Positions 36,298 to 49,240 of a stretch of DNA of 64,000 nucleotides are shown here, piece by piece. The notes below the pieces were generated by a model. The model made no database searches and was not told where the DNA came from. It worked only from the letters and a program-made list of their open reading frames with translations. Location: the NCBI RefSeq assembly GCF_963576615.1, contig NC_088708.1:54733196-54797195 (forward strand), read 5' to 3'. The stretch comes from Watersipora subatra (taxonomy: Eukaryota > Bryozoa > Gymnolaemata > Cheilostomatida > Watersiporidae). How positions within the stretch are numbered: the first letter of the stretch is position 1; each line of letters starts with the position of its first letter. The position numbers were made by a program, and so were the translations under genes.

Positions 36298-38684
36298 CAT
36301 TATTATTGTGTTACAAAATATAGTGTAGAAATACAGTGTCAGTAGAAATTTGCAATAGAAAAATTTGGTGATTTGTACCCAAATCACAAGCTCCAGTCAT
36401 GCAAATGTTTGGTGTGCTGATCTTATAATCAGTATGACATGCAGAGGCTGTGAGTTCGAGCCTCACCTGGAGCACATTTTTATTGCGTTACAAAACATAA
36501 TGTTAGTAAAAATTCGCAATGGCAAATTTTTGTCACAAATATCTAAACCACAAGATCCAGTGGTGCAATTGGTTAGTGCGCTGTACTTATAAACAGTATG
36601 AGATGCAGAGGCTGTGAGTTCGAGCTTCACCGGGAGCACATTATTATTGTGTTACAAAACATAATGTTAGTAGAAATTCGCAAGGGAAATATTTGGTGAA
36701 TTGTACCCAAATCACAAGCTCCAGTCATGCAAATGGTTAGTGTGCTGATCTTATAATCAGTATGACATGCAGAGGCTGTGAGTTCGAGCCTCACCTGGAG
36801 CACATTTTTATTGTTTTACAAAACATAGTGTCAGTAAAATTTGCAATGGAAAAATTTGGTGATTTGTACCCAAATCACAAGCTCCAGTGGTGGCATCGGT
36901 TAGCGCGCTGTACTTATAAACAGTATGAGATGCAGAGGCTGTGAGATCGAGCCTCACCGCGAGCACATTATTATTGTGTTACAAAACATAATGTTAGTAG
37001 AAATTCGCAATGGGAAAAGTTTGTCACAAATATCTAAATCACAAGCTCCAGTGGTGCAATTGGTTAGTGCGCTGAACTTATAATCAGTATGACATGCAGA
37101 GACTTTGAGTTCGAGCTTCACCTGGAGCACAATTTTATTGTTTTACAAAACATAATGTTAGTAGAAATTCGGAATGGCAAAGTTTTGTCACAAATATCTC
37201 AACCACAAGCTCCAGTGGTGCAATCGGTTAGTGCGCTGTACTTATAAACAGTATGAGATGCAGAGGCTGTGAGTTCGAGCCTCACCTGGAACAAAACTTT
37301 ATTGTGTTACAAAACATGATGTTAGTGGAAATTCGCAATGGAAAACTTTTGTCACAAATATCTAAACCACAAGCTCCAGTGGTGCAATCGGTTAGCGCGC
37401 TGTACTTATAAACAGTATGAGATGCAGAGGCTGCGAGTTCGAGCCTCACCTGGAGCACATTTTTATTGTTTTACAAAACATAGTGTCAGTAAAATTTGCA
37501 ATGGAAAAATTTGGTGATTTGTACCCAAATCACAAGCTCCAGTGGTGCAATCGGTTAGCGCGCTGTACTTATAAACAGTATGAGATGCAGAGGCTGTGAG
37601 ATCGAGCCTCACCGCGTGCACATTATTATTGTGTTACAAAACATAATGTTAGTAGAAAGTCGCAATTGGAAAAATTTGCCACAAAGATCTAAAGCACAAG
37701 CTCCAGTGGCGCAATCGGTTAGTGCGCTGTACTTATAAACAGTATGAGATGCAGAGGCTGTAAGTTCGAGCCTCACCTAGACCACATTTTTATTGGGTTA
37801 CAAAACAAAATGTTAGTAGAAAGTCGCAATGGGAAAAGTTTGTCACAAATACCGAAATCACAAGCTCCAGTGGTGCAATTGGTTAGTGAGCTGTATTTAA
37901 AAACAGTATGAGATGCAGAGGCTGTGAGTTCGAGCCTCACCTGGAACACATTTTTATTGTTTTACAAAACATAATATTAGTAGAAAGTCGCAATGGAAAA
38001 ATTTTTGTCACAAATATCTAAACCACAAGCTCCAGTGGTGCAATCGGTTAGCGCGCTGTACTTATAAACAGTATGAGATGCAGAGGCTGTGAGTTCGAGC
38101 TTCACCTGGAGCACATTATTATTGTGTTACAAAACATTATGTTAGTAGAAATTCGGAATGGCAAATTTTTGTCACAAATATCTAAACCACAAGCTCCAGT
38201 GGTGCAATCGGTTAGCGCGCTGTACTTATAAACAGTATGAGATGCAGAGGCTGTGAGTTCGAGCTTCACCTGGGGCACATTATTATTGTGTTACAAAACA
38301 TAATATCAGTAGAAATTCGCAACGGGAAATTTTTGTCACAAATATCTAAATCACAAGCTCCAGTGGTGCAATCGGTTAGTGAGCTGTACCTAAAAACAGT
38401 AGGAGATGCAGAGGCTGTGAGTTCGAGCCTCACCTGGAGCACATTTTTATTGTTTTACAAAACATAATATTAGTAGAAAGTCGCAATGGAAAAATTTGGT
38501 GATTTGTACCTTAATCTCAAGCTCCAGTCATGCAATTGGTTAGTGCGCTGAACTTATAATCGGTATGACATGCAGAGACTGTGAGTTCGAGCTTCACCTG
38601 GAGCACAATTTTATTGTTTTACAAAACATAATGTTAGTAGAAATTCGGAATGGCAAATTTTTGTCACAAATATTTCAACCACAA

Positions 38685-38769
38685 GCTCCAGTGGCGCAAT
38701 CGGTTAGCGCGCTGTACTTATAAACAGTATGAGATGCAGAGGCTGTGAGTTCGAGCCTCACCTGGAGCA
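38685..38769 (+). tRNA. tRNA-Ile-TAT: tRNA-Ile(UAU), consensus copy
   Basis: Exact body consensus. The first T5 is about 50 bases into the trailer. Confidence 0.87.
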
Positions 38770-39012
38770 CATTATTATTGTGTTACAAAACATAATGTTA
38801 GTAGAAATTCGCAACGGGAAATTTTTGTCACAAATATCTAAATCACAAGCTCCAGTGGTGCAATTGGTTAGTGCGCTGAACTTATAATCAGTATGACATG
38901 CAGAGACTGTGAGTTCGAGCCTCACCTGGAGCACATTTTTATTGTTTTACAAAACATAATGTTAGTAGAAAATCGGAATGGCAAATTTCTGTCACAAATA
39001 TCTCAACCACAA

Positions 39013-39097
39013 GCTCCAGTGGTGCAATTGGTTAGTGCGCTGTACTTATAAACAGTATGAGATGCAGAGGCTGTGAGTTCGAGCCTCACCTGGAGCA
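39013..39097 (+). tRNA. tRNA-Ile-TAT: tRNA-Ile(UAU), GUGC/GUGC, D loop AATTGG
   Basis: Same form as 32,279; repeated 1,968 bp later at 40,981. Confidence 0.8.
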
Positions 39098-39504
39098 CAT
39101 TATTATTGTGTTACAAAACATAATGTTAGTAGGAAGTCGTAATCGGAAAATTCTGTTATAAATATCTAAACCACAAGCTCCAGTGGTGCAATCGGTTAGT
39201 GCGCTGTCCTTATAAACAGTATGAGATGCAGAGGCTGTGACTTCGAGCCTCACCTGGAGCAAAACTTTATTGTGTTACAAAACATGATGTTAGTGGAAAT
39301 TCGCAATGGAAAATTTTTGTCACAAATATCTAAACCACAAGCTCCAGTGGTGCAATCGGTTAGTGCGCTGTACTTATAAACAGTATGAGATGCAGAGGCT
39401 GTGAGATCGAGCCTCACCGGGAGCACATTTTTATTGTTTTACAAAACATAATGTTAGTAGAAAGTCGCAATGGAAAAATTTGGTGATTTGTACCCAAATC
39501 TCAA

Positions 39505-39589
39505 GCTCCAGTCATGCAATTGGTAAGTGCGCTGAACTTATAATCAGTATGACATGCAGAGGCTGTGAGTTCGAGCCTCACCTGGAGCA
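39505..39589 (+). pseudogene. Class C divergent unit (exemplar)
   Basis: D arm ATGC AATTGGTAA GTGC has an A10/C25 mismatch and no A box. The anticodon strand CTGAA mismatches TGCAG, but CTGA pairs with the intron TCAG. Acceptor and T arms are sound, and a T5 follows. The preceding spacer has TTTGGTGATTTGTACC. Some copies have GCTGCAG in the acceptor arm. Recurs about once to three times per 13-mer. Confidence 0.75.
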
Positions 39590-39668
39590 CATTTTTATTG
39601 TGTTACAAAACATAATGTTAGTAGAAATTCGGAATGGCAAATTGTTGTCACAAATATCTCAACCGCAA

Positions 39669-39753
39669 GCTCCAGTGGCGCAATCGGTTAGCGCGCTGTA
39701 CTTATAAACAGTATGAGATGCAGAGGCTGTGAGTTCGAGCCTCACCTGGAGCA
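39669..39753 (+). tRNA. tRNA-Ile-TAT: tRNA-Ile(UAU), consensus copy
   Basis: Exact body consensus; trailer AAACTTTATTG with T3 only. Confidence 0.85.
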
Positions 39754-40488
39754 AAACTTTATTGTGTTACAAAACATAATGTTAGTAGAAAGTCGCAATT
39801 GGAAAAATTTGCCACAAATATCTAAAGCACTAGCTCCAGTGGTGCAATCGGTTAGCGCGCTGTACTTATAAACAGTATGAGATGCAGAGGCTGTGAGATC
39901 GAGCCTCACCGGGAGAACATTTTTATTGTTTTACAAAACATAATGTTAGTGGAAAGTCGCAAAGGAAAAATTTGGTGATTTGTACCCAAATCACAAGCTC
40001 CAGTCATGCAAATGGTTAGTGTGCTGATCTTATAATCAGTATGACATGCAGAGGCTGTGAGTTCGAGCCTCACCTGGAGCACAAATTTATTGTGTTACAA
40101 AACATAATGGTAGTAGAAATTCGCAATGGTAAATTTTTGTCACAAATATCTAAACCACAAGCTCCAGTGGTGCAATCGGTTAGCGCGCTGTACTTATAAA
40201 CAGTATGAGATGCAGAGGCTGTGAGTTCGAGCCTCACCTTGACCACATTTTTATTGGGTTACAAAACAAAATGTTAGTAGAAATTCGGAATGGCAAATCT
40301 TTGTCACAAATATCTAAACCACAAGCTCCAGTGGCGCAATCGGTTAGTGCGCTGTACTTATAAACAGTATGAGATGCAGAGGCTGTGAGTTCGAGCTTCA
40401 CCTGGAGCACATTATTATTGTGTTACAAAACATAATATCAGTAGAAATTCGCAACGGGAAATTTTTGTCACAAATATCTAAATCACAA

Positions 40489-40573
40489 GCTCCAGTGGTG
40501 CAATCGGTTAGTGCGCTGTACTTATAAACAGTATGAGATGCAGAGGCTGTGAGTTCGAGCCTCACCTGGAGCA
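40489..40573 (+). tRNA. tRNA-Ile-TAT: tRNA-Ile(UAU), GUGC/GUGC D stem
   Basis: All stems pair. The T4-free spacer leads into a copy whose acceptor arm reads GCTACAG (40,653). Confidence 0.8.
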
Positions 40574-40980
40574 CATTATTATTGTGTTACAAAACATAAT
40601 GTTAGCAGGAAGTCGTAATCGGAAAATTCTGTCACAAATATCTAAACCACAAGCTACAGTGGCGCAATCGGTTAGCGCGCTGTACTTATAAACAGTATGA
40701 GATGCAGAGGCTGTGAGTTCGAGCCTCACCTGGAGCACATTATTATTGTGTTACAAAACATAATGTTAGTAGAAATTCGCAACGGGAAATTTGTGTCACA
40801 AATATCTAAATCACAAGCTCCAGTGGTGCAATTGGTTAGTGCGCTGAACTTATAATCAGTATGACATGCAGAGACTGTGAGTTCGAGCCTCACCTGGAGC
40901 ACATTTTTATTGTTTTACAAAACATAATGTTAGTAGAAAATCGGAATGGCAAATTTCTGTCACAAATATCTCAACCACAA

Positions 40981-41065
40981 GCTCCAGTGGTGCAATTGGT
41001 TAGTGCGCTGTACTTATAAACAGTATGAGATGCAGAGGCTGTGAGTTCGAGCCTCACCTGGAGCA
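40981..41065 (+). tRNA. tRNA-Ile-TAT: tRNA-Ile(UAU), GUGC/GUGC, D loop AATTGG
   Basis: The 1,968-bp counterpart of 39,013. Confidence 0.8.
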
Positions 41066-41964
41066 CATTATTATTGTGTTACAAAACATAATGTTAGTAG
41101 GAAGTCGTAATCGGAAAATTCTGTTATAAATATCTAAACCACAAGCTCCAGTGGTGCAATCGGTTAGTGCGCTGTCCTTATAAACAGTATGAGATGCAGA
41201 GGCTGTGACTTCGAGCCTCACCTGGAGCAAAACTTTATTGTGTTACAAAACATGATGTTAGTGGAAATTCGCAATGGAAAATTTTTGTCACAAATATCTA
41301 AACCACAAGCTCCAGTGGTGCAATCGGTTAGTGCGCTGTACTTATAAACAGTATGAGATGCAGAGGCTGTGAGATCGAGCCTCACCGGGAGCACATTTTT
41401 ATTGTTTTACAAAACATAATGTTAGTAGAAAGTCGCAATGGAAAAATTTGGTGATTTGTACCCAAATCTCAAGCTCCAGTCATGCAATTGGTAAGTGCGC
41501 TGAACTTATAATCAGTATGACATGCAGAGGCTGTGAATTCGAGCCTCACCTGGAGCACAAATTTATTGTGTTACAAAACATAATGGTAGTAGAAATTCGC
41601 AATGGTAAATTTTTGTCACAAATATCTAAACCACAAGCTCCAGTGGTGCAATCGGTTAGCGCGCTGTACTTATAAACAGTATGAGATGCAGAGGCTGTGA
41701 GTTCGAGCCTCACCTTGACCACATTTTTATTGGGTTACAAAACAAAATGTTAGTAGAAATTCGGAATGGCAAATCTTTGTCACAAATATCTAAACCACAA
41801 GCTCCAGTGGCGCAATCGGTTAGTGCGCTGTACTTATAAACAGTATGAGATGCAGAGGCTGTGAGTTCGAGCTTCACCTGGAGCACATTATTATTGTGTT
41901 ACAAAACATAATATCAGTAGAAATTCGCAACGGGAAATTTTTGTCACAAATATCTAAATCACAA

Positions 41965-42049
41965 GCTCCAGTGGTGCAATCGGTTAGTGCGCTGTACTTA
42001 TAAACAGTATGAGATGCAGAGGCTGTGAGTTCGAGCCTCACCTGGAGCA
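41965..42049 (+). tRNA. tRNA-Ile-TAT: tRNA-Ile(UAU), GUGC/GUGC D stem
   Basis: Same cassette as 40,489, repeated nine monomers later. Confidence 0.8.
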
Positions 42050-42781
42050 CATTATTATTGTGTTACAAAACATAATGTTAGCAGGAAGTCGTAATCGGAA
42101 AATTCTGTCACAAATATCTAAACCACAAGCTACAGTGGCGCAATCGGTTAGCGCGCTGTACTTATAAACAGTATGAGATGCAGAGGCTGTGAGTTCGAGC
42201 CTCACCTGGACCACATTTTTATTGTGTTACAAACATTATGTTAGTGGAAAGTCGTAATGGGAAAACTTTGTCACAAATATCTAAACCACAAGCTCCAGTG
42301 GTGCAATCGGTTAGTGCGCTGTACTTATAAACAGTATGAGATGCAGATGCTGTGAGTTGGAGCCTCACCTGGAGCACATTATTATTGTGTTACAAAACAC
42401 GATGTTAGTAGAAATTCGCAATGGAAATATTTGGTGAATTGTACCCAAATAACAAGCTCCAGTCATGCAAATGGTTAGTGTGCTAATCTTATAATCAGTA
42501 TGACATGCAGAGGCTGTGCGTTCGAGCCTCACCTGGAGCACAATTTTATTGTGACAAAACATTATGATAGTAGGAAGTCGTAATGGGAAAATTTTGTCAC
42601 AAATATCTAAACCACAAGCTCCAGTGGTGCAATCGGTTAGTGCGCTGTACTTATAAACAGTATGAGATGCAGAGGCTGTGAGTTCGAGCCTCATCTGGAG
42701 CGCATTTTTATTGTGTTACAAAACATTATGATAGTAGAAAGTCGTAATGGGAAAACTTTGTCACAAATATCTAAACCACAA

Positions 42782-42838
42782 GCTCCAGTGGCGCAATCGG
42801 TTAGCGCGCTGTACTTATAAACAGCCTCACCTGGAGCA
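42782..42838 (+). pseudogene. 57-nt truncated tRNA unit
   Basis: Same junction; followed by an AAAAAATAATG spacer and a unit with broken acceptor stem. Confidence 0.85.
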
Positions 42839-44229
42839 CATTATTATTGTGTTACAAAAAATAATGTTAGTAGAAAGTCGCAATTGGAAAAATTTGCCAC
42901 AAAGATCTAAAGCACAAGCTCCAGTGGTGCAATCGGTTAGTGCGCTGTACTTATAAACAGTATGAGATGCAGAGGCTGTAAGTTCGAGCCTCACCTTGAC
43001 CACATTTTTCTTGGGTTACAAAACAAAATGTTAGTAGAAAGTCGCAATGGGAAAAGTTTGTCACAAATACCGAAATCACAAGCTCCAGTGGTGCAATTGG
43101 TTAGTGAGCTGTATTTAAAAACAGTATGAGATGCAGAGGCTGTGAGTTCGAGCCTCACCTGGAGCACATTTTTATTGTTTTACAAAACATAATGTTAGTA
43201 GAAAGTCGCAATGGAAAAATTTGGTGATTTGTACCTTAATCTCAAGCTCCAGTCATGCAATTGGTAAGTGCGCTGAACTTATAATCAGTATGACATGCAG
43301 AGACTGTGAGTTCGAGCCTCACCTGGACCATACTTTTATTGTGTTACAAAACATTATGTTTGTAGAAATTCGGAATGGCAAATTTTTGTCACAAATATCT
43401 AAACCACAAGCTCCAGTGGCGCAATCGGTTAGCGCGCTGTACTTATAAACAGTATGAGATGCAGAGGCTGTGAGTTCGAGCTTCACCTGGAGCACATTAT
43501 TATTGTGTTACAAAACATAATATCAGTAGAAATTCGCAACGGGAAATTTTTGTCACAAATATCTAAATCACAAGCTCCAGTGGTGCAATTGGTTAGTGAG
43601 CTGTACCTAAAAACAGTAGGAGATGCAGAGGCTGTGAGTTCGAGCCTCACCTGGAGCACATTTTTATTGTTTTACAAAACATAATATTAGTAGAAAGTCG
43701 CAATGGAAAAATTTGGTGATTTGTACCTAAATCTCAAGCTCCAGTCATGCAATTGGTTAGTGCGCTGAACTTATAATCAGTATGACATGCAGAGACTGTG
43801 AGTTCGAGCTTCACCTGGAGCACAATTTTATTGTTTTACAAAACATAATGTTAGTAGAAATTCGGAATGGCAAATTTTTGTCACAAATATCTCAACCACA
43901 AGCTTTAGTGGCGCAATCGGTTAGTGCGCTGTACTTATAAACAGTATGAGATGCAGAGGCTGTGAGTTCGAGCCTCACCTGGAGCACATTATTATTGTGT
44001 TACAAAACATAATGTTAGTAGAAATTCGCAACGGGAAATTTTTGTCACAAATATCTAAATCACAAGCTCCAGTGGTGCAATTGGTTAGTGCGCTGAACTT
44101 ATAATCAGTATGACATGCAGAGACTGTGAGTTCGAGCTTCACCTGGAGCACATTTTTATTGTTTTACAAAACATAATGTTAGTAGAAAATCGGAATGGCA
44201 AATTTTTGTCACAAATATCTCAACCACAA

Positions 44230-44314
44230 GCTCCAGTGGCGCAATTGGTTAGCGCGCTGTACTTATAAACAGTATGAGATGCAGAGGCTGTGAGTTCGAG
44301 CCTCACCTGGAGCA
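44230..44314 (+). tRNA. tRNA-Ile-TAT: tRNA-Ile(UAU), D loop AATTGGTTA, T5 terminator
   Basis: GCGC/GCGC D stem and a T5 run. First of two adjacent sound copies, the second at 44,394. Confidence 0.87.
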
Positions 44315-44393
44315 CATTTTTATTGTTTTACAAAACATAATGTTAGTAGAAAATCGGAATGGCAAATTTCTGTCACAAATATCTCAACCACAA

Positions 44394-44478
44394 GCTCCAG
44401 TGGCGCAATTGGTTAGCGCGCTGTACTTATAAACAGTATGAGATGCAGAGGCTGTGAGTTCGAGCCTCACCTGGAGCA
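44394..44478 (+). tRNA. tRNA-Ile-TAT: tRNA-Ile(UAU), D loop AATTGGTTA
   Basis: Identical body to 44,230 but with the T4-free spacer downstream, so the neighbours differ in terminator only. Confidence 0.84.
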
Positions 44479-44654
44479 CATTATTATTGTGTTACAAAAC
44501 ATAATGTTAGTAGGAAGTCGTAATCGGAAAATTCTGTTATAAATATCTAAACCACAAGCTCCAGTGGTGCAATCGGTTAGTGCGCTGTCCTTATAAACAG
44601 TATGAGATGCAGAGGCTGTGACTTCGAGCCTCACCTGGAGCAAAACTTTATTGT

Positions 44655-44679
44655 TAGTGGTGATAACAATGATGATAAC
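44655..44679 (+). repeat. 25-bp scar in the spacer, copy 1
   Basis: TAGTGGTGATAACAATGATG and five further bases replace GTTAC in the class F' trailer (net +20 bp). The segment carries a duplicate of the downstream TTAGTGG and two GATAAC words, as local template slippage would leave. It removes the usual TTACAAAACAT start. Confidence 0.75.
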
Positions 44680-45397
44680 AAAACATGATGTTAGTGGAAA
44701 TTCGCAATGGAAAATTTTTGTCACAAATATCTAAACCACAAGCTCCAGTGGCGCAATCGGTTAGCGCGCTGTACTTATAAACAGTATGAGATGCAGAGGC
44801 TGTGAGTTCGAGCTTCACCTAGAGCACATTATTATTGTGTTACAAAACATGATGTTAGTAGAAATTCGCAAAGGAAATATTTGGTGAATTGTACCCAAAT
44901 CACAAGCTCCAGTCATGCAAATGTTTGGTGTGCTGATCTTATAATCAGTATGACATGCAGAGGCTGTGAGTTCGAGCCTCACCTGGAGCACATTTTTATT
45001 GTGTGACAAAACATTATGATAGTAGGAAGTCGTAATGGGAAAATTTTCTCACAAATATCTAAACCACAAGCTCCAGTGGTGCAATCGGTTAGTGCGCTGT
45101 ACTTATAAACAGTATGAGATGCAGAGGCTGTGAGTTCGAGCCTCACCTTGACCACATTTTTATTGTGTTACAAAACAAAATGATAATAGAAAGTCGCAAT
45201 GGGAAAAGTTTGTCACAAATACCGAAATCACAAGCTCCAGTGGTGCAATTGGTTAGTGAGCTGTACTTAAAAACAGTATGAGATGCAGAGGCTGTGAGTT
45301 CGAGCCTCACCTGTAGCACAATTTTATTGTGTTACAAAACATTATGATAGTAGAAAGTCGCAATGGGAAAACTTTGTCACAAATATCTAAACCACAA

Positions 45398-45454
45398 GCT
45401 CCAGTGGCGCAATCGGTTAGCGCGCTGTACTTATAAACAGCCTCACCTGGAGCA
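45398..45454 (+). pseudogene. 57-nt truncated tRNA unit
   Basis: Same junction; lies near the end of large repeat 1. Confidence 0.85.
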
Positions 45455-46859
45455 CATTATTATTGTGTTACAAAATATAGTGTAGAAATACAGTGTCAGT
45501 AGAAATTTGCAATAGAAAAATTTGGTGATTTGTACCCAAATCACAAGCTCCAGTCATGCAAATGTTTGGTGTGCTGATCTTATAATCAGTATGACATGCA
45601 GAGACTGTGAGTTCGAGCCTCACCTGGAGCACATTTTTATTGCGTTACAAAACATAATGTTAGTAAAAATTCGCAATGGCAAATTTTTGTCACAAATATC
45701 TAAACCACAAGATCCAGTGGTGCAATCGGTTAGCGCGCTGTACTTATAAACAGTATGAGATGCAGAGGCTGTGAGATCGAGCCTCACCGCGTGCACATTA
45801 TTATTGTGTTACAAAACATAATGTTAGTAGAAAGTCGCAATTGGAAAAATTTGCCACAAAGATCTAAAGCACAAGCTCCAGTGGCGCAATCGGTTAGTGC
45901 GCTGTACTTATAAACAGTATGAGATGCAGAGGCTGTAAGTTCGAGCCTCACCTAGACCACATTTTTATTGGGTTACAAAACAAAATGTTAGTAGAAAGTC
46001 GCAATGGGAAAAGTTTGTCACAAATACCGAAATCACAAGCTCCAGTGGTGCAATTGGTTAGTGAGCTGTATTTAAAAACAGTATGAGATGCAGAGGCTGT
46101 GAGTTCGAGCCTCACCTGGAACACATTTTTATTGTTTTACAAAACATAATATTAGTAGAAAGTCGCAATGGAAAAATTTTTGTCACAAATATCTAAACCA
46201 CAAGCTCCAGTGGTGCAATCGGTTAGCGCGCTGTACTTATAAACAGTATGAGATGCAGAGGCTGTGAGTTCGAGCTTCACCTGGAGCACATTATTATTGT
46301 GTTACAAAACATTATGTTAGTAGAAATTCGGAATGGCAAATTTTTGTCACAAATATCTAAACCACAAGCTCCAGTGGTGCAATCGGTTAGCGCGCTGTAC
46401 TTATAAACAGTATGAGATGCAGAGGCTGTGAGTTCGAGCTTCACCTGGGGCACATTATTATTGTGTTACAAAACATAATATCAGTAGAAATTCGCAACGG
46501 GAAATTTTTGTCACAAATATCTAAATCACAAGCTCCAGTGGTGCAATCGGTTAGTGAGCTGTACCTAAAAACAGTAGGAGATGCAGAGGCTGTGAGTTCG
46601 AGCCTCACCTGGAGCACATTTTTATTGTTTTACAAAACATAATATTAGTAGAAAGTCGCAATGGAAAAATTTGGTGATTTGTACCTTAATCTCAAGCTCC
46701 AGTCATGCAATTGGTTAGTGCGCTGAACTTATAATCGGTATGACATGCAGAGACTGTGAGTTCGAGCTTCACCTGGAGCACAATTTTATTGTTTTACAAA
46801 ACATAATGTTAGTAGAAATTCGGAATGGCAAATTTTTGTCACAAATATTTCAACCACAA

Positions 46860-46944
46860 GCTCCAGTGGCGCAATCGGTTAGCGCGCTGTACTTATAAAC
46901 AGTATGAGATGCAGAGGCTGTGAGTTCGAGCCTCACCTGGAGCA
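46860..46944 (+). tRNA. tRNA-Ile-TAT: tRNA-Ile(UAU), consensus copy
   Basis: 8,175-bp counterpart of 38,685. Confidence 0.87.
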
Positions 46945-47187
46945 CATTATTATTGTGTTACAAAACATAATGTTAGTAGAAATTCGCAACGGGAAATTTT
47001 TGTCACAAATATCTAAATCACAAGCTCCAGTGGTGCAATTGGTTAGTGCGCTGAACTTATAATCAGTATGACATGCAGAGACTGTGAGTTCGAGCCTCAC
47101 CTGGAGCACATTTTTATTGTTTTACAAAACATAATGTTAGTAGAAAATCGGAATGGCAAATTTCTGTCACAAATATCTCAACCACAA

Positions 47188-47272
47188 GCTCCAGTGGTGC
47201 AATTGGTTAGTGCGCTGTACTTATAAACAGTATGAGATGCAGAGGCTGTGAGTTCGAGCCTCACCTGGAGCA
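47188..47272 (+). tRNA. tRNA-Ile-TAT: tRNA-Ile(UAU), GUGC/GUGC, D loop AATTGG
   Basis: Counterpart of 39,013. Confidence 0.8.
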
Positions 47273-47843
47273 CATTATTATTGTGTTACAAAACATAATG
47301 TTAGTAGGAAGTCGTAATCGGAAAATTCTGTTATAAATATCTAAACCACAAGCTCCAGTGGTGCAATCGGTTAGTGCGCTGTCCTTATAAACAGTATGAG
47401 ATGCAGAGGCTGTGACTTCGAGCCTCACCTGGAGCAAAACTTTATTGTGTTACAAAACATGATGTTAGTGGAAATTCGCAATGGAAAATTTTTGTCACAA
47501 ATATCTAAACCACAAGCTCCAGTGGTGCAATCGGTTAGTGCGCTGTACTTATAAACAGTATGAGATGCAGAGGCTGTGAGATCGAGCCTCACCGGGAGCA
47601 CATTTTTATTGTTTTACAAAACATAATGTTAGTAGAAAGTCGCAATGGAAAAATTTGGTGATTTGTACCCAAATCTCAAGCTCCAGTCATGCAATTGGTA
47701 AGTGCGCTGAACTTATAATCAGTATGACATGCAGAGGCTGTGAGTTCGAGCCTCACCTGGAGCACATTTTTATTGTGTTACAAAACATAATGTTAGTAGA
47801 AATTCGGAATGGCAAATTGTTGTCACAAATATCTCAACCGCAA

Positions 47844-47928
47844 GCTCCAGTGGCGCAATCGGTTAGCGCGCTGTACTTATAAACAGTATGAGATGCAGAG
47901 GCTGTGAGTTCGAGCCTCACCTGGAGCA
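47844..47928 (+). tRNA. tRNA-Ile-TAT: tRNA-Ile(UAU), consensus copy
   Basis: Counterpart of 39,669; T3-only trailer. Confidence 0.85.
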
Positions 47929-48663
47929 AAACTTTATTGTGTTACAAAACATAATGTTAGTAGAAAGTCGCAATTGGAAAAATTTGCCACAAATATCTAA
48001 AGCACTAGCTCCAGTGGTGCAATCGGTTAGCGCGCTGTACTTATAAACAGTATGAGATGCAGAGGCTGTGAGATCGAGCCTCACCGGGAGAACATTTTTA
48101 TTGTTTTACAAAACATAATGTTAGTGGAAAGTCGCAAAGGAAAAATTTGGTGATTTGTACCCAAATCACAAGCTCCAGTCATGCAAATGGTTAGTGTGCT
48201 GATCTTATAATCAGTATGACATGCAGAGGCTGTGAGTTCGAGCCTCACCTGGAGCACAAATTTATTGTGTTACAAAACATAATGGTAGTAGAAATTCGCA
48301 ATGGTAAATTTTTGTCACAAATATCTAAACCACAAGCTCCAGTGGTGCAATCGGTTAGCGCGCTGTACTTATAAACAGTATGAGATGCAGAGGCTGTGAG
48401 TTCGAGCCTCACCTTGACCACATTTTTATTGGGTTACAAAACAAAATGTTAGTAGAAATTCGGAATGGCAAATCTTTGTCACAAATATCTAAACCACAAG
48501 CTCCAGTGGCGCAATCGGTTAGTGCGCTGTACTTATAAACAGTATGAGATGCAGAGGCTGTGAGTTCGAGCTTCACCTGGAGCACATTATTATTGTGTTA
48601 CAAAACATAATATCAGTAGAAATTCGCAACGGGAAATTTTTGTCACAAATATCTAAATCACAA

Positions 48664-48748
48664 GCTCCAGTGGTGCAATCGGTTAGTGCGCTGTACTTAT
48701 AAACAGTATGAGATGCAGAGGCTGTGAGTTCGAGCCTCACCTGGAGCA
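48664..48748 (+). tRNA. tRNA-Ile-TAT: tRNA-Ile(UAU), GUGC/GUGC D stem
   Basis: Counterpart of 40,489. Confidence 0.8.
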
Positions 48749-49155
48749 CATTATTATTGTGTTACAAAACATAATGTTAGCAGGAAGTCGTAATCGGAAA
48801 ATTCTGTCACAAATATCTAAACCACAAGCTACAGTGGCGCAATCGGTTAGCGCGCTGTACTTATAAACAGTATGAGATGCAGAGGCTGTGAGTTCGAGCC
48901 TCACCTGGAGCACATTATTATTGTGTTACAAAACATAATGTTAGTAGAAATTCGCAACGGGAAATTTGTGTCACAAATATCTAAATCACAAGCTCCAGTG
49001 GTGCAATTGGTTAGTGCGCTGAACTTATAATCAGTATGACATGCAGAGACTGTGAGTTCGAGCCTCACCTGGAGCACATTTTTATTGTTTTACAAAACAT
49101 AATGTTAGTAGAAAATCGGAATGGCAAATTTCTGTCACAAATATCTCAACCACAA

Positions 49156-49240
49156 GCTCCAGTGGTGCAATTGGTTAGTGCGCTGTACTTATAAACAGTA
49201 TGAGATGCAGAGGCTGTGAGTTCGAGCCTCACCTGGAGCA
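49156..49240 (+). tRNA. tRNA-Ile-TAT: tRNA-Ile(UAU), GUGC/GUGC, D loop AATTGG
   Basis: Counterpart of 40,981. Confidence 0.8.

Larger units (their letters stand above)
37538..45712 (+). repeat. 8,175-bp higher-order repeat, copy 1 (about 50 monomers)
   Basis: Every landmark here recurs 8,175 bp downstream: canonical genes 38,685/46,860 and 39,669/47,844, truncated units 42,782/50,957 and 45,398/53,573, a 25-bp scar at 44,655/52,830, and a GCTTTAG acceptor variant at 43,902/52,077. The left limit is where TCCAGTGGTGCAATCGG becomes shared (37,538 and 45,713). A nested 1,968-bp (12-monomer) periodicity is visible inside, for example 39,505 against 41,473 and 39,013 against 40,981. Confidence 0.88.
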
